Made by a program: the position numbers and the translations under genes. Below the pieces are notes generated by a model, which saw only the letters and a program-made list of their open reading frames with translations, did no database searches and was not told the DNA's origin. 64,000 nucleotides of DNA from Flammeovirgaceae bacterium (GTDB lineage: Bacteria; Bacteroidota; Bacteroidia; Cytophagales; Cyclobacteriaceae): the NCBI GenBank assembly GCA_021298015.1, contig JAJTGY010000007.1:1-64000 (forward strand), read 5' to 3'. The stretch's first letter is position 1. Each line of letters starts with the position of its first letter. Positions 37,501 through 44,360 of the stretch are shown here, one piece after another.

Positions 37501-37939
37501 AAATCTGGAGGAAGATCCACTGTGTCCAGCGGTAGTATTTCGGATTACACGTCTGCACCTCGCGGCTCCAGTCGTAGCTGAAACCAATCTTGCCCATCTG
37601 CCGCTTGAAGTTCTCGATGTTATCGGCCGTAGATTTGGCCGGGTGAATGCCGTGGTCGATGGCGTATTGTTCGGCCGGTAAGCCAAACGCATCGAAGCCC
37701 ATCGGGTGGAGCACATTAAAACCTTTCAGGCGCTTGAAGCGGGCGTAAATGTCGCTGGCGATATAGCCCAGCGGGTGGCCCACATGCAAGCCGGCCCCGG
37801 AGGGGTACGGAAACATATCCAGCACGTAGCACTTCGGTTTTGTAGAGTCGTTCGAAACTTTATACACCTCGCGCTTTTTCCATTCTGCGCGCCATTTTTC
37901 TTCAATGCGTTTAATTTCGTCTTTCGAGTAGTCGGCCAT
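34553..37939 (-). CDS. leuS: leucine--tRNA ligase with an in-frame DUF559 endonuclease-like insertion
   Basis: Charges tRNA-Leu. It has the HIGH-type motif GLHVGHPLGY (50-59), editing-domain motif TTRPDT (471-476), the DAGWSRQRYWGEPFP region (641-655) and KMSKS (902-906). Its 1128 residues exceed the roughly 920-930 usual in Bacteroidota. The excess is mainly residues 296-466, a DUF559 domain with repeat-derived flanks, inserted between ...GALIEF and LTVFTTRPDT, i.e. at the start of the CP1 editing domain. A smaller extra stretch, PNSKFKIQNFEATG (179-192), is a translated AT-rich repeat. The residues 795-900 insertion before KMSKS is normal for the phylum. The frame is intact throughout, so a fusion enzyme is expected. 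Confidence 0.95.
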   Translation of the reverse strand: MADYSKDEIKRIEEKWRAEWKKREVYKVSNDSTKPKCYVLDMFPYPSGAGLHVGHPLGYIASDIYARFKRLKGFNVLHPMGFDAFGLPAEQYAIDHGIHPAKSTADNIENFKRQMGKIGFSYDWSREVQTCNPKYYRWTQWIFLQIFDSWFNRKKQKAERISELIKIFETEGNRNHPIPNSKFKIQNFEATGWKAFSEEEKQEVLMQYRLAYLAYTDVNWCEALGTVLANDEVINGVSYRGGHPVVKRQMRQWSLRITEYAERLLKGLDEIDFSESMKEIQRNWIGKSVGALIEFDLTPGPSPEERGASTPNELRGTSPSPVEKGKGDEVHAQDFIFTTDSKTWQALKDHARENRKNPTEAEDALWQAVRNSSLGFRFRRQHAIGRFLVDFVCIEKKLIVEVDGAIHQNQIREDEERKVILEHEGFRVIRFTNTEVLQQLPFVIEKIKSALFSSPSPVERGSGGEVLTVFTTRPDTIFGVDFMVLAPEHDLVKKITTPAQQAEVDQYLKYVETRSEVDRMAEVKKITGAFTGAYAVNPFNGRHVPVWISEYVLGGYGTGAIMAVPCGDERDHKFAKHFNIPITNIIGKHYTGEEANPTKEAVLENSDFLNGLVMHKAIDVVIDELEKRGIGQKQINYKMRDAGWSRQRYWGEPFPVVFKNDIPYPMAEPELPLELPPSNNFKPSGTGEGPLANLTDWINFAPSQKRDSNTMPTHAGAAWYFLRYMDPHNENAFADQKALDYWGQVDVYVGGSEHAVAHLLYSRLWVKILHDLGYLKFDEPFKKLINQGKITGDSRFVYRLNNEPLIFISHKAKEGLLKGESVISARVDKVVASFKKGPVFRYDEMYGGLHVDVKLVNGEVLDIERFKQWKPDFENSHFIFDDGSCTIFGETGTYTCGSAIEKMSKSYFNVVNPDDIVDNYGADTLRMYEMFLGPLEASKPWSTQGIDGVYKFLRRFWNLFHDTNGNWKLTDAEPTKEELKVLHRTLKKIEQDINNFSFNTSVSEFMICANEFTSLKCNKRAVLEPLVIALAPFAPYIAEELWEKLGQTDSILNASFPVWNEQYLVESSFNYPISINGKVRTEINFALDLPKEDIERNVLASEVVQKWTEGKPPKKVIVVPGKIVNVVV
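36557..36579. repeat. palindrome A of the leuS insertion
   Basis: CCCCCTCTCC-ACA-GGAGAGGGGG, perfect 10-bp arms. It adjoins the left terminal inverted repeat and is translated as part of SSPSPVERGSGG. Confidence 0.9.
36964..36988. repeat. palindrome B of the leuS insertion
   Basis: TCCCCTTCTCC-ACA-GGAGAAGGGGA, perfect 11-bp arms, same loop as palindrome A. Translated within TSPSPVEKGKGDE, upstream of the DUF559 domain. Confidence 0.9.
37020..37040. repeat. palindrome C of the leuS insertion
   Basis: CCCCTCTCC-TCC-GGAGAGGGG, perfect 9-bp arms, adjoining the right terminal inverted repeat. Translated as part of TPGPSPEERGAS. Confidence 0.9.
37373..37407. repeat. AT-rich 7-bp tandem repeat translated within leuS
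   Basis: Three TTTTGAA units plus TTTGGAA, starting in the palindrome TTCAAAATTTTGAA. On the coding strand it reads as IPNSKFKIQNFEA. This kind of ATTC/CAAA repeat is normally intergenic; three 7-bp units keep the frame. Confidence 0.75.
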
Positions 37940-37966
37940 TTCTAAAAATCAAGTTCAATGAAGCCG

Positions 37967-37974
37967 CAAAAGTA
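37967..37974 (-). promoter_or_regulatory. -7 promoter element for leuS
   Basis: The minus strand reads TACTTTTG, matching TAnnTTTG, 28 bp before the leuS ATG. A TTTG lies 15 bp further upstream, a shorter gap than the usual about 19. Confidence 0.55.
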
Positions 37975-38175
37975 CGAAACGAGGACGAACAAAGCGCTCT
38001 GACACCGTGAATCGTCAGCCTAAAGTTTAGCTCAGTAAAGGTCGAATAGCATCATTGCTAACTCGTGTGTCAAGTTATGAGTTTGGAAGCACACGGGGGC
38101 TGCCAAAAAGACAAACGACCGAACTCTGAATTTTTGAATGGGAAGGTATTAGAATTGTTTTTCGTTCATCTGCAC

Positions 38176-38742
38176 TCAAGTTTGAATCAACTCCCTCTGG
38201 AACTCGACCGAGATTGCTCCCAACTCCAGAGCCTGCCGGTTCAGGTCCAGCAGGTGATGGTATTTCTCCGGCAGCACCTCCGCCAAAGCCTGCATTACTG
38301 ATTCAATTTTGACTACGGGCCTCAACTGCAAGTAGGCTCCCAGCATGATCATGTTCATGGTCTTGTTGTTCTTCAGTCGCACGGCTTCGGTAGTAGCCGG
38401 TATGCCCATGAGTTGAATATCGGTGCGCGTACTGGGTTTGAAGATGTTACCCGACTCGTACAACAGCAGACCACCGGGCTTTACACGCTCGGCAAATTTA
38501 TCCATAGACGGCTGGTTGAGGATGATGGCCGAGTCGAATGTTGAAATGATGGGTGAGCTGATGCGAGTGTCCGACAAAATAGTAATGCAGTTGGCCGTGC
38601 CCCCGCGCATCTCCGGGCCGTAAGAAGGCATCCAGGAGATTTCTTTGCCATCAATCATGCCGGCATATGCCAGTGTCATGCCCAGTGAGAGTACGCCCTG
38701 CCCTCCAAAGCCAGCTATCACGAGTTCTTCCAACTGTTTCAT
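38176..38742 (-). CDS. 2-oxoacid:ferredoxin oxidoreductase, gamma subunit
   Basis: A 188-residue gamma subunit with the N-terminal AGFGGQGVLSLG (9-20) and PSYGPEMRGG, both typical of KorC/VorC/PorC. It forms the enzyme with the three genes upstream. The ATG overlaps the beta-subunit stop (ATGA). Last gene of the four-gene operon; about 235 bp of apparently non-coding DNA separate it from leuS. Confidence 0.9.
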   Translation of the reverse strand: MKQLEELVIAGFGGQGVLSLGMTLAYAGMIDGKEISWMPSYGPEMRGGTANCITILSDTRISSPIISTFDSAIILNQPSMDKFAERVKPGGLLLYESGNIFKPSTRTDIQLMGIPATTEAVRLKNNKTMNMIMLGAYLQLRPVVKIESVMQALAEVLPEKYHHLLDLNRQALELGAISVEFQRELIQT

Positions 38743-39554
38743 AAGTTTTCGGGTGTAGGTGCTAATGATGGTTGATCCGGTGTTTTGATGTCACCCACCG
38801 GAAAAGATTTGACCATTTCTTCATCAATAAAGCGCGAGGCTTCCAGCGGAGTCATGCGCCAGTTGGACGGACAATTACCGATGATTTCAATGAGACAAGT
38901 ACCTGCATTTTGTTTTTGCCAATCAAACGCTTTGAGCAACGCCTGTTTGGTTTTGCGCACACCATGCGGGGAGTTTACCACCTGGCGAGTTACATAACTC
39001 GAGCCAGGCAGTTGGGCCACGAGCTCGGCAATCTTCATAGGTGCTCCGTAAAATTTGGTATCGCGTCCAAACGGACTCGTAGTAGTCTTCATGCCGGGCA
39101 GGGTGGTGGGTGCCATTTGTCCGCTGGTCATGCCATAAACGGCATTGTTCATAAACACAATCAAGATGTTCTCGCCCCGGTTGATGGCGTGCAGTGTTTC
39201 GGCAATACCAATGGCGGCCAGGTCACCATCGCCTTGGTAGGTAAATACAAACTTGTCGGGCATTAGTCGCTTGATTGCCGTGGCCACGGCACACGCGCGC
39301 CCATGCGCTGCCTCCTGCATATCGATGTTCATATACTCATACGCAAATACCGAGCAGCCTACAGGTGCCACCCCGATGGTTTGGTCCTGAATGCCTAACT
39401 CATCCACGACTTCCATGAGCAACTTATGCACGAGGCTGTGCGCGCAGCCGGGGCAGTAGTGCATGTTTACATCCATCAACGCTGCGGGCCGATGATAGGC
39501 CACGTCATAATCGTCTGGCACACATGCGTGGGTTACGGGTTCGTCAGTTTGCAT
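38739..39554 (-). CDS. 2-oxoacid:ferredoxin oxidoreductase, beta subunit (ThDP-binding)
   Basis: A 271-residue ThDP-binding subunit from the ATG at 39554. The cysteine motif MHYCPGCAHSLVHK, then VGCSVFAYEY and the cofactor motif YQGDGDLAAIGIAETLHAINRGENI with FMNNAVYGMT, place it in the KorB/VorA group. It oxidatively decarboxylates a 2-oxoacid with CoA and ferredoxin. The start overlaps the alpha gene by 11 bp; an upstream in-frame start at 39590 is possible but reaches deeper into it. Confidence 0.9.
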   Translation of the reverse strand: MQTDEPVTHACVPDDYDVAYHRPAALMDVNMHYCPGCAHSLVHKLLMEVVDELGIQDQTIGVAPVGCSVFAYEYMNIDMQEAAHGRACAVATAIKRLMPDKFVFTYQGDGDLAAIGIAETLHAINRGENILIVFMNNAVYGMTSGQMAPTTLPGMKTTTSPFGRDTKFYGAPMKIAELVAQLPGSSYVTRQVVNSPHGVRKTKQALLKAFDWQKQNAGTCLIEIIGNCPSNWRMTPLEASRFIDEEMVKSFPVGDIKTPDQPSLAPTPENL

Positions 39555-40611
39555 ACGCTTTTTCGAAAAAGGTTTCCAATTGCCGTTCAATTTCTTCGGG
39601 CGTAAAAATCATACCGCCCATTCGGCCATAATGCGCAACGGGCACACGGCCTTCCACCGCCAGCCGCACGTCTTCCACCATCTGCCCGCTGTTGAGTTCC
39701 ACCGTGAGCATGCCTTGCACTTGCGTGGCCAATTCGCGCAATCTTTTTTCGGGGAAAGGGAATAAGGTAATCGGGCGCAGCAAACCTACACGCAAGCCTT
39801 TGGCGCGAGCCAGGTCCATTGCCTTTTGTGCAATGCGCGCGCTGAGCCCGTAGGCTACCAGCAGGTAGTCTGCATCATTTGTATTTACTTCTTCAAAACG
39901 GATTTCACTTTCGCGGATTCGGTTGAATTTTTCAGTGAGTTTTAAGTTATGTTGTTCCATACGCTCGGGCTGAATGAAAAGCGATGAGATGGCATTGCGC
40001 TTGCGCGAGGCCGGCTTGCCCGTAGTAGCCCAAGACTTATCTGCCGTTGGTTTTTGATAGGGTTTGAAGGTGACCTTCTCCATCATTTGGCCAATCGCCC
40101 CGTCCGACAAGATGACAACCGGGTTGCGGTACTGGTCGGCCAGATCAAAGCCGAGGAAAACATGATCAGCCATCTCTTGAACAGATGCGGGCGCCAGCAC
40201 AATCAAACGGTAATCGCCATGACCACCGCCCTTGGTTGCCTGGAAGTAGTCACCCTGACCGGGTTGAATGGTACCCAAGCCGGGACCCGCCCGATTCACA
40301 TTTACGAGCAGACACGGCAGTTCGGCACCTGCCAGGTAGGAGATACCCTCTTGCATCAGACTAAACCCCGGTGACGATGAACTCGTCATCGCGCGGAAGC
40401 CGGCACCCGCAGCACCGTACACCATGTTAATCGAGGCTACTTCGCTCTCCGCTTGCAGTACAATGCGGTTGTGCCGGGGCATTTCGCGGGCCAGATATTC
40501 CAGCACTTCCGATTGAGGTGTGATCGGGTAGCCGAAGTAGGCATCGCAACCGGCCCGAATGGCGGCTTCGGCCAGGGCTTCGTTGCCCTTCATGAGTTTT
40601 GTTACGTTCAT
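39544..40611 (-). CDS. 2-oxoacid:ferredoxin oxidoreductase, alpha subunit (VorB/KorA type)
   Basis: A 355-residue alpha subunit beginning MNVTKLMKGNEALAEAAIR, with DAYFGYPITPQSEV and TSSSSPGFSLMQEGISYLAG, typical of branched-chain 2-oxoacid (VorB) and 2-oxoglutarate (KorA) oxidoreductases. The MKGNEA N-terminus is most like proteins named VorB, so branched-chain oxoacids are the better guess; substrate is not settled by sequence. ATG overlaps the ferredoxin stop (ATGA). Confidence 0.9.
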   Translation of the reverse strand: MNVTKLMKGNEALAEAAIRAGCDAYFGYPITPQSEVLEYLAREMPRHNRIVLQAESEVASINMVYGAAGAGFRAMTSSSSPGFSLMQEGISYLAGAELPCLLVNVNRAGPGLGTIQPGQGDYFQATKGGGHGDYRLIVLAPASVQEMADHVFLGFDLADQYRNPVVILSDGAIGQMMEKVTFKPYQKPTADKSWATTGKPASRKRNAISSLFIQPERMEQHNLKLTEKFNRIRESEIRFEEVNTNDADYLLVAYGLSARIAQKAMDLARAKGLRVGLLRPITLFPFPEKRLRELATQVQGMLTVELNSGQMVEDVRLAVEGRVPVAHYGRMGGMIFTPEEIERQLETFFEKAYAN

Positions 40612-40931
40612 ACGGGTACGGGTTTGGGAGTGGCAGCAGCGCGTAATTGTTCTTTGATGTCGGGCGGGGTGATGTTTACCTTCTTGCTCTTTTGCAGTTT
40701 GTAAACGGTGATGACGGCATCGGGGCACACGAGCGCGCAATCCAGGCAGGCATTGCAGGCGTCATTGTTCACAATCACGTAGTGATAGCCTTTGATGTTG
40801 ATGGCATCCGAGAGGACGAGTGTTTCTTTTTTACAGGCATCGGTGCACAGCTCGCAGCCCTTGCATTTTTGGATGTCGATTTCTACGCGGCCGCGCGGTT
40901 TGCGGACGGCTGGGGTGGGCGTTGCTTCCAT
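40608..40931 (-). CDS. 2-oxoacid:ferredoxin oxidoreductase, 4Fe-4S ferredoxin subunit
   Basis: A 107-residue delta-type subunit from the ATG at 40931 (MEATPTPAVRK). Two 4Fe-4S motifs are complete: CKGCELCTDAC and CNACLDCALVCP. It passes electrons from the oxidoreductase core to soluble ferredoxin. First gene of the four-gene operon (ferredoxin, alpha, beta, gamma), all coupled by overlaps. Confidence 0.9.
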   Translation of the reverse strand: MEATPTPAVRKPRGRVEIDIQKCKGCELCTDACKKETLVLSDAINIKGYHYVIVNNDACNACLDCALVCPDAVITVYKLQKSKKVNITPPDIKEQLRAAATPKPVPV

Positions 40932-41075
40932 AGGCAAAACACGTTTAGAAGTCGCCTTGAAATTGCACACGATTGCAACGGTATGCTATGCCCAGCGTCA
41001 GCCGGGGAAATGATAGAAGTCAGGGGTTCTCCTTTGAAGTCGGGGTGAAAGCGATTTTGAAACGAAAGGCAATAC

Positions 41076-41732
41076 TCAACGAAGTGCCACCACCAACACG
41101 AGAAAGAAAAAAAGCTGTATAAAGTAGTACGGGAGTGCTAGTCGATTTTCAGATTTCACCCTGAACAGGTGGTACAATGAAATCATGATAAGGGATACCA
41201 TAAACCAACCGAGGTAGTTCTGAAGCGGCACAAAGCCCTGATGCCAGGACCAGAAGTCATACCGAATGGCCACAGGCTCAATAAGCGTGTCAATTAACAC
41301 CGCCAGGGTGGCTCCCCCTACGATTTTCACGGACAGCGGTACAGGCAGCAAGTCGGTGAGCACCGAAACGCAATAAATGATCAACAACCAGTTCAAACCG
41401 ATAATCACCGGCACGCCTGCCAATTTCGGACCCAGGGTAGCCCCATAACTGTATTCGCCAAAAATCCAACCGTACCTTACCCCAAGGAATTCGACTGCAA
41501 AGCCCAGGAGAAAAACGGTAAGCATAAACCAGCGTAGGCCCTTCCTGTTTTCGCTCTGGTTGATCCACAGGACAAAACCGCAGACGATCAGGTTGAAGGG
41601 GGTTAACAACCGAAAGTAGGTTTCGAAGGGCGACAAAAGACCAATGATGCCTACGATATGCAGTAATGCCACCAGCGTAACCGAATAGGGCAGCAGGAGG
41701 GTCGAAAATCGTTGATATAGGCGCGCAATCAC
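41076..41732 (-). CDS. cruF: carotenoid biosynthesis membrane protein (CruF-like, DUF422)
   Basis: A 218-residue inner-membrane protein with about seven hydrophobic helices. Conserved features are FAVEFLGVRYGWIFGEYSYG, the GVPVIIGLNWLLI segment and IDTLIEPVA, all typical of the CruF/COG2324 carotenoid 1,2-hydratase (1'-hydroxylase) family, with acidic residues buried in the helices. It should hydrate the psi end of gamma-carotene-type intermediates. It lies 15 bp after crtD, which desaturates the product, so the two steps form one operon. Confidence 0.85.
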   Translation of the reverse strand: MIARLYQRFSTLLLPYSVTLVALLHIVGIIGLLSPFETYFRLLTPFNLIVCGFVLWINQSENRKGLRWFMLTVFLLGFAVEFLGVRYGWIFGEYSYGATLGPKLAGVPVIIGLNWLLIIYCVSVLTDLLPVPLSVKIVGGATLAVLIDTLIEPVAIRYDFWSWHQGFVPLQNYLGWFMVSLIMISLYHLFRVKSENRLALPYYFIQLFFFLVLVVALR

Positions 41733-41747
41733 ATTCTAGAAACACCA

Positions 41748-43226
41748 TTAAGAGGCAAACTGTTTTGCGATAAGTGCAGACGTTATCTTGGCTGACATTA
41801 AACAAAGTGGAATGCCACCCCCCGGATGCACGGATCCTCCGCAAAAGAACAGGTTCGGTATTTTCCGGGTAAAGTTGGGGTGACGGAGGAAGGCGGCCAT
41901 TCGGTTGTTCGAGCTGGTTCCATAAAGTGAACCCCGAAAGGACCCCGTTTTGTGTTCAATCAACCGCGGGTCCAAAACTTGTTCGCAGCGAATACGGCTC
42001 TCAATATCGGTATGCAGCAAGCGGTTGATTTTACGCACAATGTGCTGTTGGGCGGCCGGAATCAACTTGTCCCAATCCTGACCCTGGTTGGCAGGGGCAT
42101 TGATCATCACAAACCAGTTCTCGGCCCCGGGGGGTGCATCGGTGGGTTCTTTTTTGCTCGTGATGTTGATGTATACGGTAGGGTCATCCGTTAAGGTGTG
42201 ATCATCGAACAAGTGCTTAAACTCGCGGGCATAGTCAGCCGCGAACAAAATGTTGTGAACGTCCAGTTGCGGAAAAGAGCCGCTGACTCCCCAGTAGAAA
42301 ATCAGCGCACTGCTGGAGCGCTCCTGGGCCAGTATTTTCTCCGGTGCAGCCAGGTGGGGAAGGAGCTTTCTGTACGTGGGGTAAACATCAAGGTTACTGA
42401 TCACAATGTCAGCTTCCAGATACTTGCCCCCGGCCCTTACACCTGCGGCACGTCCATCACTCGTTTCGATTTTATCCGCAGGCAGGTTGAAATGAAAAGT
42501 CACGCCCAGGTCGGTGGCCAACTGGTACAGCGCTTGCGTGATGGCATGCATTCCGCCCTCCGGCAAGAATGTGCCGACATTGAACTCCAGGTGCGGAATG
42601 GACGTAAGGATGCCGGGTGCACGATACGGATTCGAGCCGTTATAGGTGGCGTACCGATCGAATAGCTGCACCAGCCGCGGATCACGAAAGCTGCTCCGGT
42701 TACGCTCATGCATCGAGGAAAACAGGCCCAGCGAGGGAATTTTTGGGAGGGCTTTTAGTACGTCTGTACGCAGCCAGGTATCCCAGCGATGCAGCGAGTT
42801 TTCGAGAAAAATGTGCCCGGCACTTTCGTAAATTTCTTTGGATTGTTGCAGGTAGTCCAGTATTTCTTGCCCAAGCAGGCCCAGCTTGGTCTCTACCTCA
42901 AGGGAAAATTTTTGAACATCCGCCCACGCTTCCAGGTAGGTTTCATCCTCAAAAAAGTAATGACAGGATTTTTCAAGGCGGTGGTAGCGGTAATAATCCC
43001 TTGGGTTTTTGCCTGCAGCTTCGAAAACCTGATCCAGAAACTGGGGCATCGTGAACAAGGACGGGCCGGCATCAAAACGGAATCCCGAGTTCGATATCTC
43101 GGTCAGCTTACCGCCCGGGTATTCGTTGGCCTCCATCACAGATACCTGGAACCCAAGTGTCGCCAGCCGGCAGGCGGTAGCTAACCCACCAACCCCCGAG
43201 CCAATGATAACAGCGGTTTTTGTCAC
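41748..43226 (-). CDS. crtD: 1-hydroxycarotenoid 3,4-desaturase-like (CrtD/CrtI family)
   Basis: FAD-dependent desaturase of about 492 residues. The dinucleotide-binding motif GSGVGG is at 9-14, then EANEYPGGKL, GFRFDAGPSLFTMP, and the C-terminal FFCGGSVHPGGGIPLCLMSAK typical of CrtI-type enzymes. Pairing with CruF favours CrtD over phytoene desaturase. The GTG at 43226 (MTKTAVIIGSG) is the preferred start; a TTG at 43247 is possible. Product is probably a saproxanthin/flexixanthin-type monocyclic carotenoid, an inference. Confidence 0.85.
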   Translation of the reverse strand: MTKTAVIIGSGVGGLATACRLATLGFQVSVMEANEYPGGKLTEISNSGFRFDAGPSLFTMPQFLDQVFEAAGKNPRDYYRYHRLEKSCHYFFEDETYLEAWADVQKFSLEVETKLGLLGQEILDYLQQSKEIYESAGHIFLENSLHRWDTWLRTDVLKALPKIPSLGLFSSMHERNRSSFRDPRLVQLFDRYATYNGSNPYRAPGILTSIPHLEFNVGTFLPEGGMHAITQALYQLATDLGVTFHFNLPADKIETSDGRAAGVRAGGKYLEADIVISNLDVYPTYRKLLPHLAAPEKILAQERSSSALIFYWGVSGSFPQLDVHNILFAADYAREFKHLFDDHTLTDDPTVYINITSKKEPTDAPPGAENWFVMINAPANQGQDWDKLIPAAQQHIVRKINRLLHTDIESRIRCEQVLDPRLIEHKTGSFRGSLYGTSSNNRMAAFLRHPNFTRKIPNLFFCGGSVHPGGGIPLCLMSAKITSALIAKQFAS

Positions 43227-43247
43227 CGTAGTAGAACAGTTTCCCAA

Positions 43248-43522
43248 CGGTAAAGTTCGACTTCTTCCGGCTGATTAATTCAAACCCCGCGGCTCACGAA
43301 ACCTTTGCCTGTCTCTTACTTCCGTGCGACTTCAACTCGGTTCTGTTGCAAATGAATGATGGGGTTGTCGGCATGTTCACAAGGCGCTGGTTCGCTTAAT
43401 CTGGTGCTGGCTTGCCGTTTTATTCCTCATGACCCTGATTCTTACTCTTTTTCCTCAAATTTTGGTTTGGAAGTCCTGAAACAATTTCGTCTTGCCCAAA
43501 ACTAATCTCTTGTCGGTTCGTT
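43248..43522. other. intergenic region upstream of crtD
   Basis: No convincing gene, RNA or repeat is seen here. It must hold the promoter of the crtD-cruF operon on the minus strand, but no clean TAnnTTTG was found near the start. The right-hand end leads into the palindromic operator at 43523. Confidence 0.4.
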
Positions 43523-43552
43523 AGTAATACTGTTATATTTGACAGTATTACT
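43523..43552 (+). promoter_or_regulatory. perfect 11-bp inverted-repeat operator with promoter -7 box in its spacer
   Basis: AGTAATACTGT (43523-43533), spacer TATATTTG (43534-43541), ACAGTATTACT (43542-43552). The spacer itself is a perfect Bacteroidota -7 element (TAnnTTTG), with TTG at 43510-43512 as possible -33. The core TACTGT-N8-ACAGTA has the same layout as the proteobacterial LexA box (CTGT-N8-ACAG). A repressor bound here would block the promoter of the small ORF that begins 5 bp later. Confidence 0.75.
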
Positions 43553-43557
43553 AGTAG

Positions 43558-43851
43558 ATGCGGTTTTCAGCATTTTTTGCCTGTTTTCTATCCTTTTTGC
43601 TGATATTTTCCTCAGCGCAGCCGCTTTTTGCCCGTATGCTTCCGTCCGAGGTGATGGAAGAGTCGGTTTCGTCATCCGAGGTTGAGGTGGATCAGGTTGC
43701 CGCACGGGCGGTTCGTAGCCCGGTGCCGGTCCGGTTCACACCGCCTGCCTTTGGTCCCGAACCGGTGAAACCCAGCGTGCACCAGCCACGTGTTTTTTTT
43801 CCTTCTGTTCGTCTACCTCTGTTTCTTCTACACTGCCGCCTAACGTTGTGA
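43558..43851 (+). CDS. small exported protein of unknown function
   Basis: A 97-residue ORF starting ATG directly behind the palindromic operator. Residues 1-26 form a good signal peptide (FFACFLSFLLIFSSAQPLFA). The rest is acidic then Pro/Val-rich with no known domain; the last 20 residues look unlike a folded domain, so a frameshift near the T-run at 43795-43801 is possible. Short distance from the -7 box to the ATG implies a nearly leaderless transcript. Gene status rests mainly on promoter and signal peptide. Confidence 0.5.
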   Translation: MRFSAFFACFLSFLLIFSSAQPLFARMLPSEVMEESVSSSEVEVDQVAARAVRSPVPVRFTPPAFGPEPVKPSVHQPRVFFPSVRLPLFLLHCRLTL

Positions 43852-43952
43852 GCCAACTGGTCAGCCTCTTTCGCCAGGGGGGTGCCGCGTCTGCTGCAAG
43901 TGGTTTGCGGTTTAATCAGAGTCTCATTTTCAAAAAGCTAACCGTTACTGCC

Positions 43953-44171
43953 ATGAAATGGATCGTATTGGAGGACAACCCTCGTGATGTAGGGTATGTG
44001 CCGGTCATCATAGCTCCGGCCGACAAAAAGCTGCAAATGGAGCAAGGGGCGTGCTCTGTTTTTCAAAATAGCGATCTGGCTATGGATCACGCACGCCAGC
44101 TTCGCGAACGTTTCAGGGTGCCCCGGATTAAGCTTTTTTACTCGGAGGATTTGCATGCCTCGTTGATCTAA
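43953..44171 (+). CDS. small protein of unknown function
   Basis: A 72-residue ORF from the ATG at 43953 (MKWIVLEDNPRDVGYVPVII). The frame is open from a GTG at 43848 that overlaps the preceding stop, but the upstream part has poor composition. The predicted beta-alpha pattern (KWIVLE, YVPVIIAP, AMDHARQLRERF, IKLFYSEDL) suggests a small folded domain. Function unknown; it follows the exported small ORF and may share its operator. Confidence 0.5.
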   Translation: MKWIVLEDNPRDVGYVPVIIAPADKKLQMEQGACSVFQNSDLAMDHARQLRERFRVPRIKLFYSEDLHASLI

Positions 44172-44235
44172 CAGCATGCGGCCAGGCAAAACCGAACGAA
44201 GTAAGTGTAAGAATCAGACAACTACCCGTGACACT

Positions 44236-44355
44236 ATGAAACACATTGAGGAGAAAATAAAAAGTTTGGAGCGTACACGCATAAGCAAACAGCAAAAACT
44301 GGAGTTGCAACGCTTGTACCGATTGTATGATTTGCTGTCTATTCGGTTGGAGTAG
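44236..44355 (+). CDS. possible 39-residue helical peptide
   Basis: ATG at 44236, TAG at 44353-44355. The peptide (MKHIEEKIKSLERTRISK then QQKLELQRLYRLYDLLSIRLE) is strongly charged and predicted as one long amphipathic helix. No relatives are known to me. It ends just before the convergent SGNH gene. Could be spurious. Confidence 0.35.
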   Translation: MKHIEEKIKSLERTRISKQQKLELQRLYRLYDLLSIRLE

Positions 44356-44360
44356 CCAGC

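Noticed and set aside
34553..37939. Intein in LeuRS
   Set aside because: The inserted block has no N-terminal Cys/Ser splice block or C-terminal HN motif, and the domain is DUF559 rather than a Hint fold.
38065..38301. Plus-strand 78-codon ORF overlapping the gamma subunit gene
   Set aside because: Antisense shadow over a well-supported gene, with no start signal or recognisable domain.
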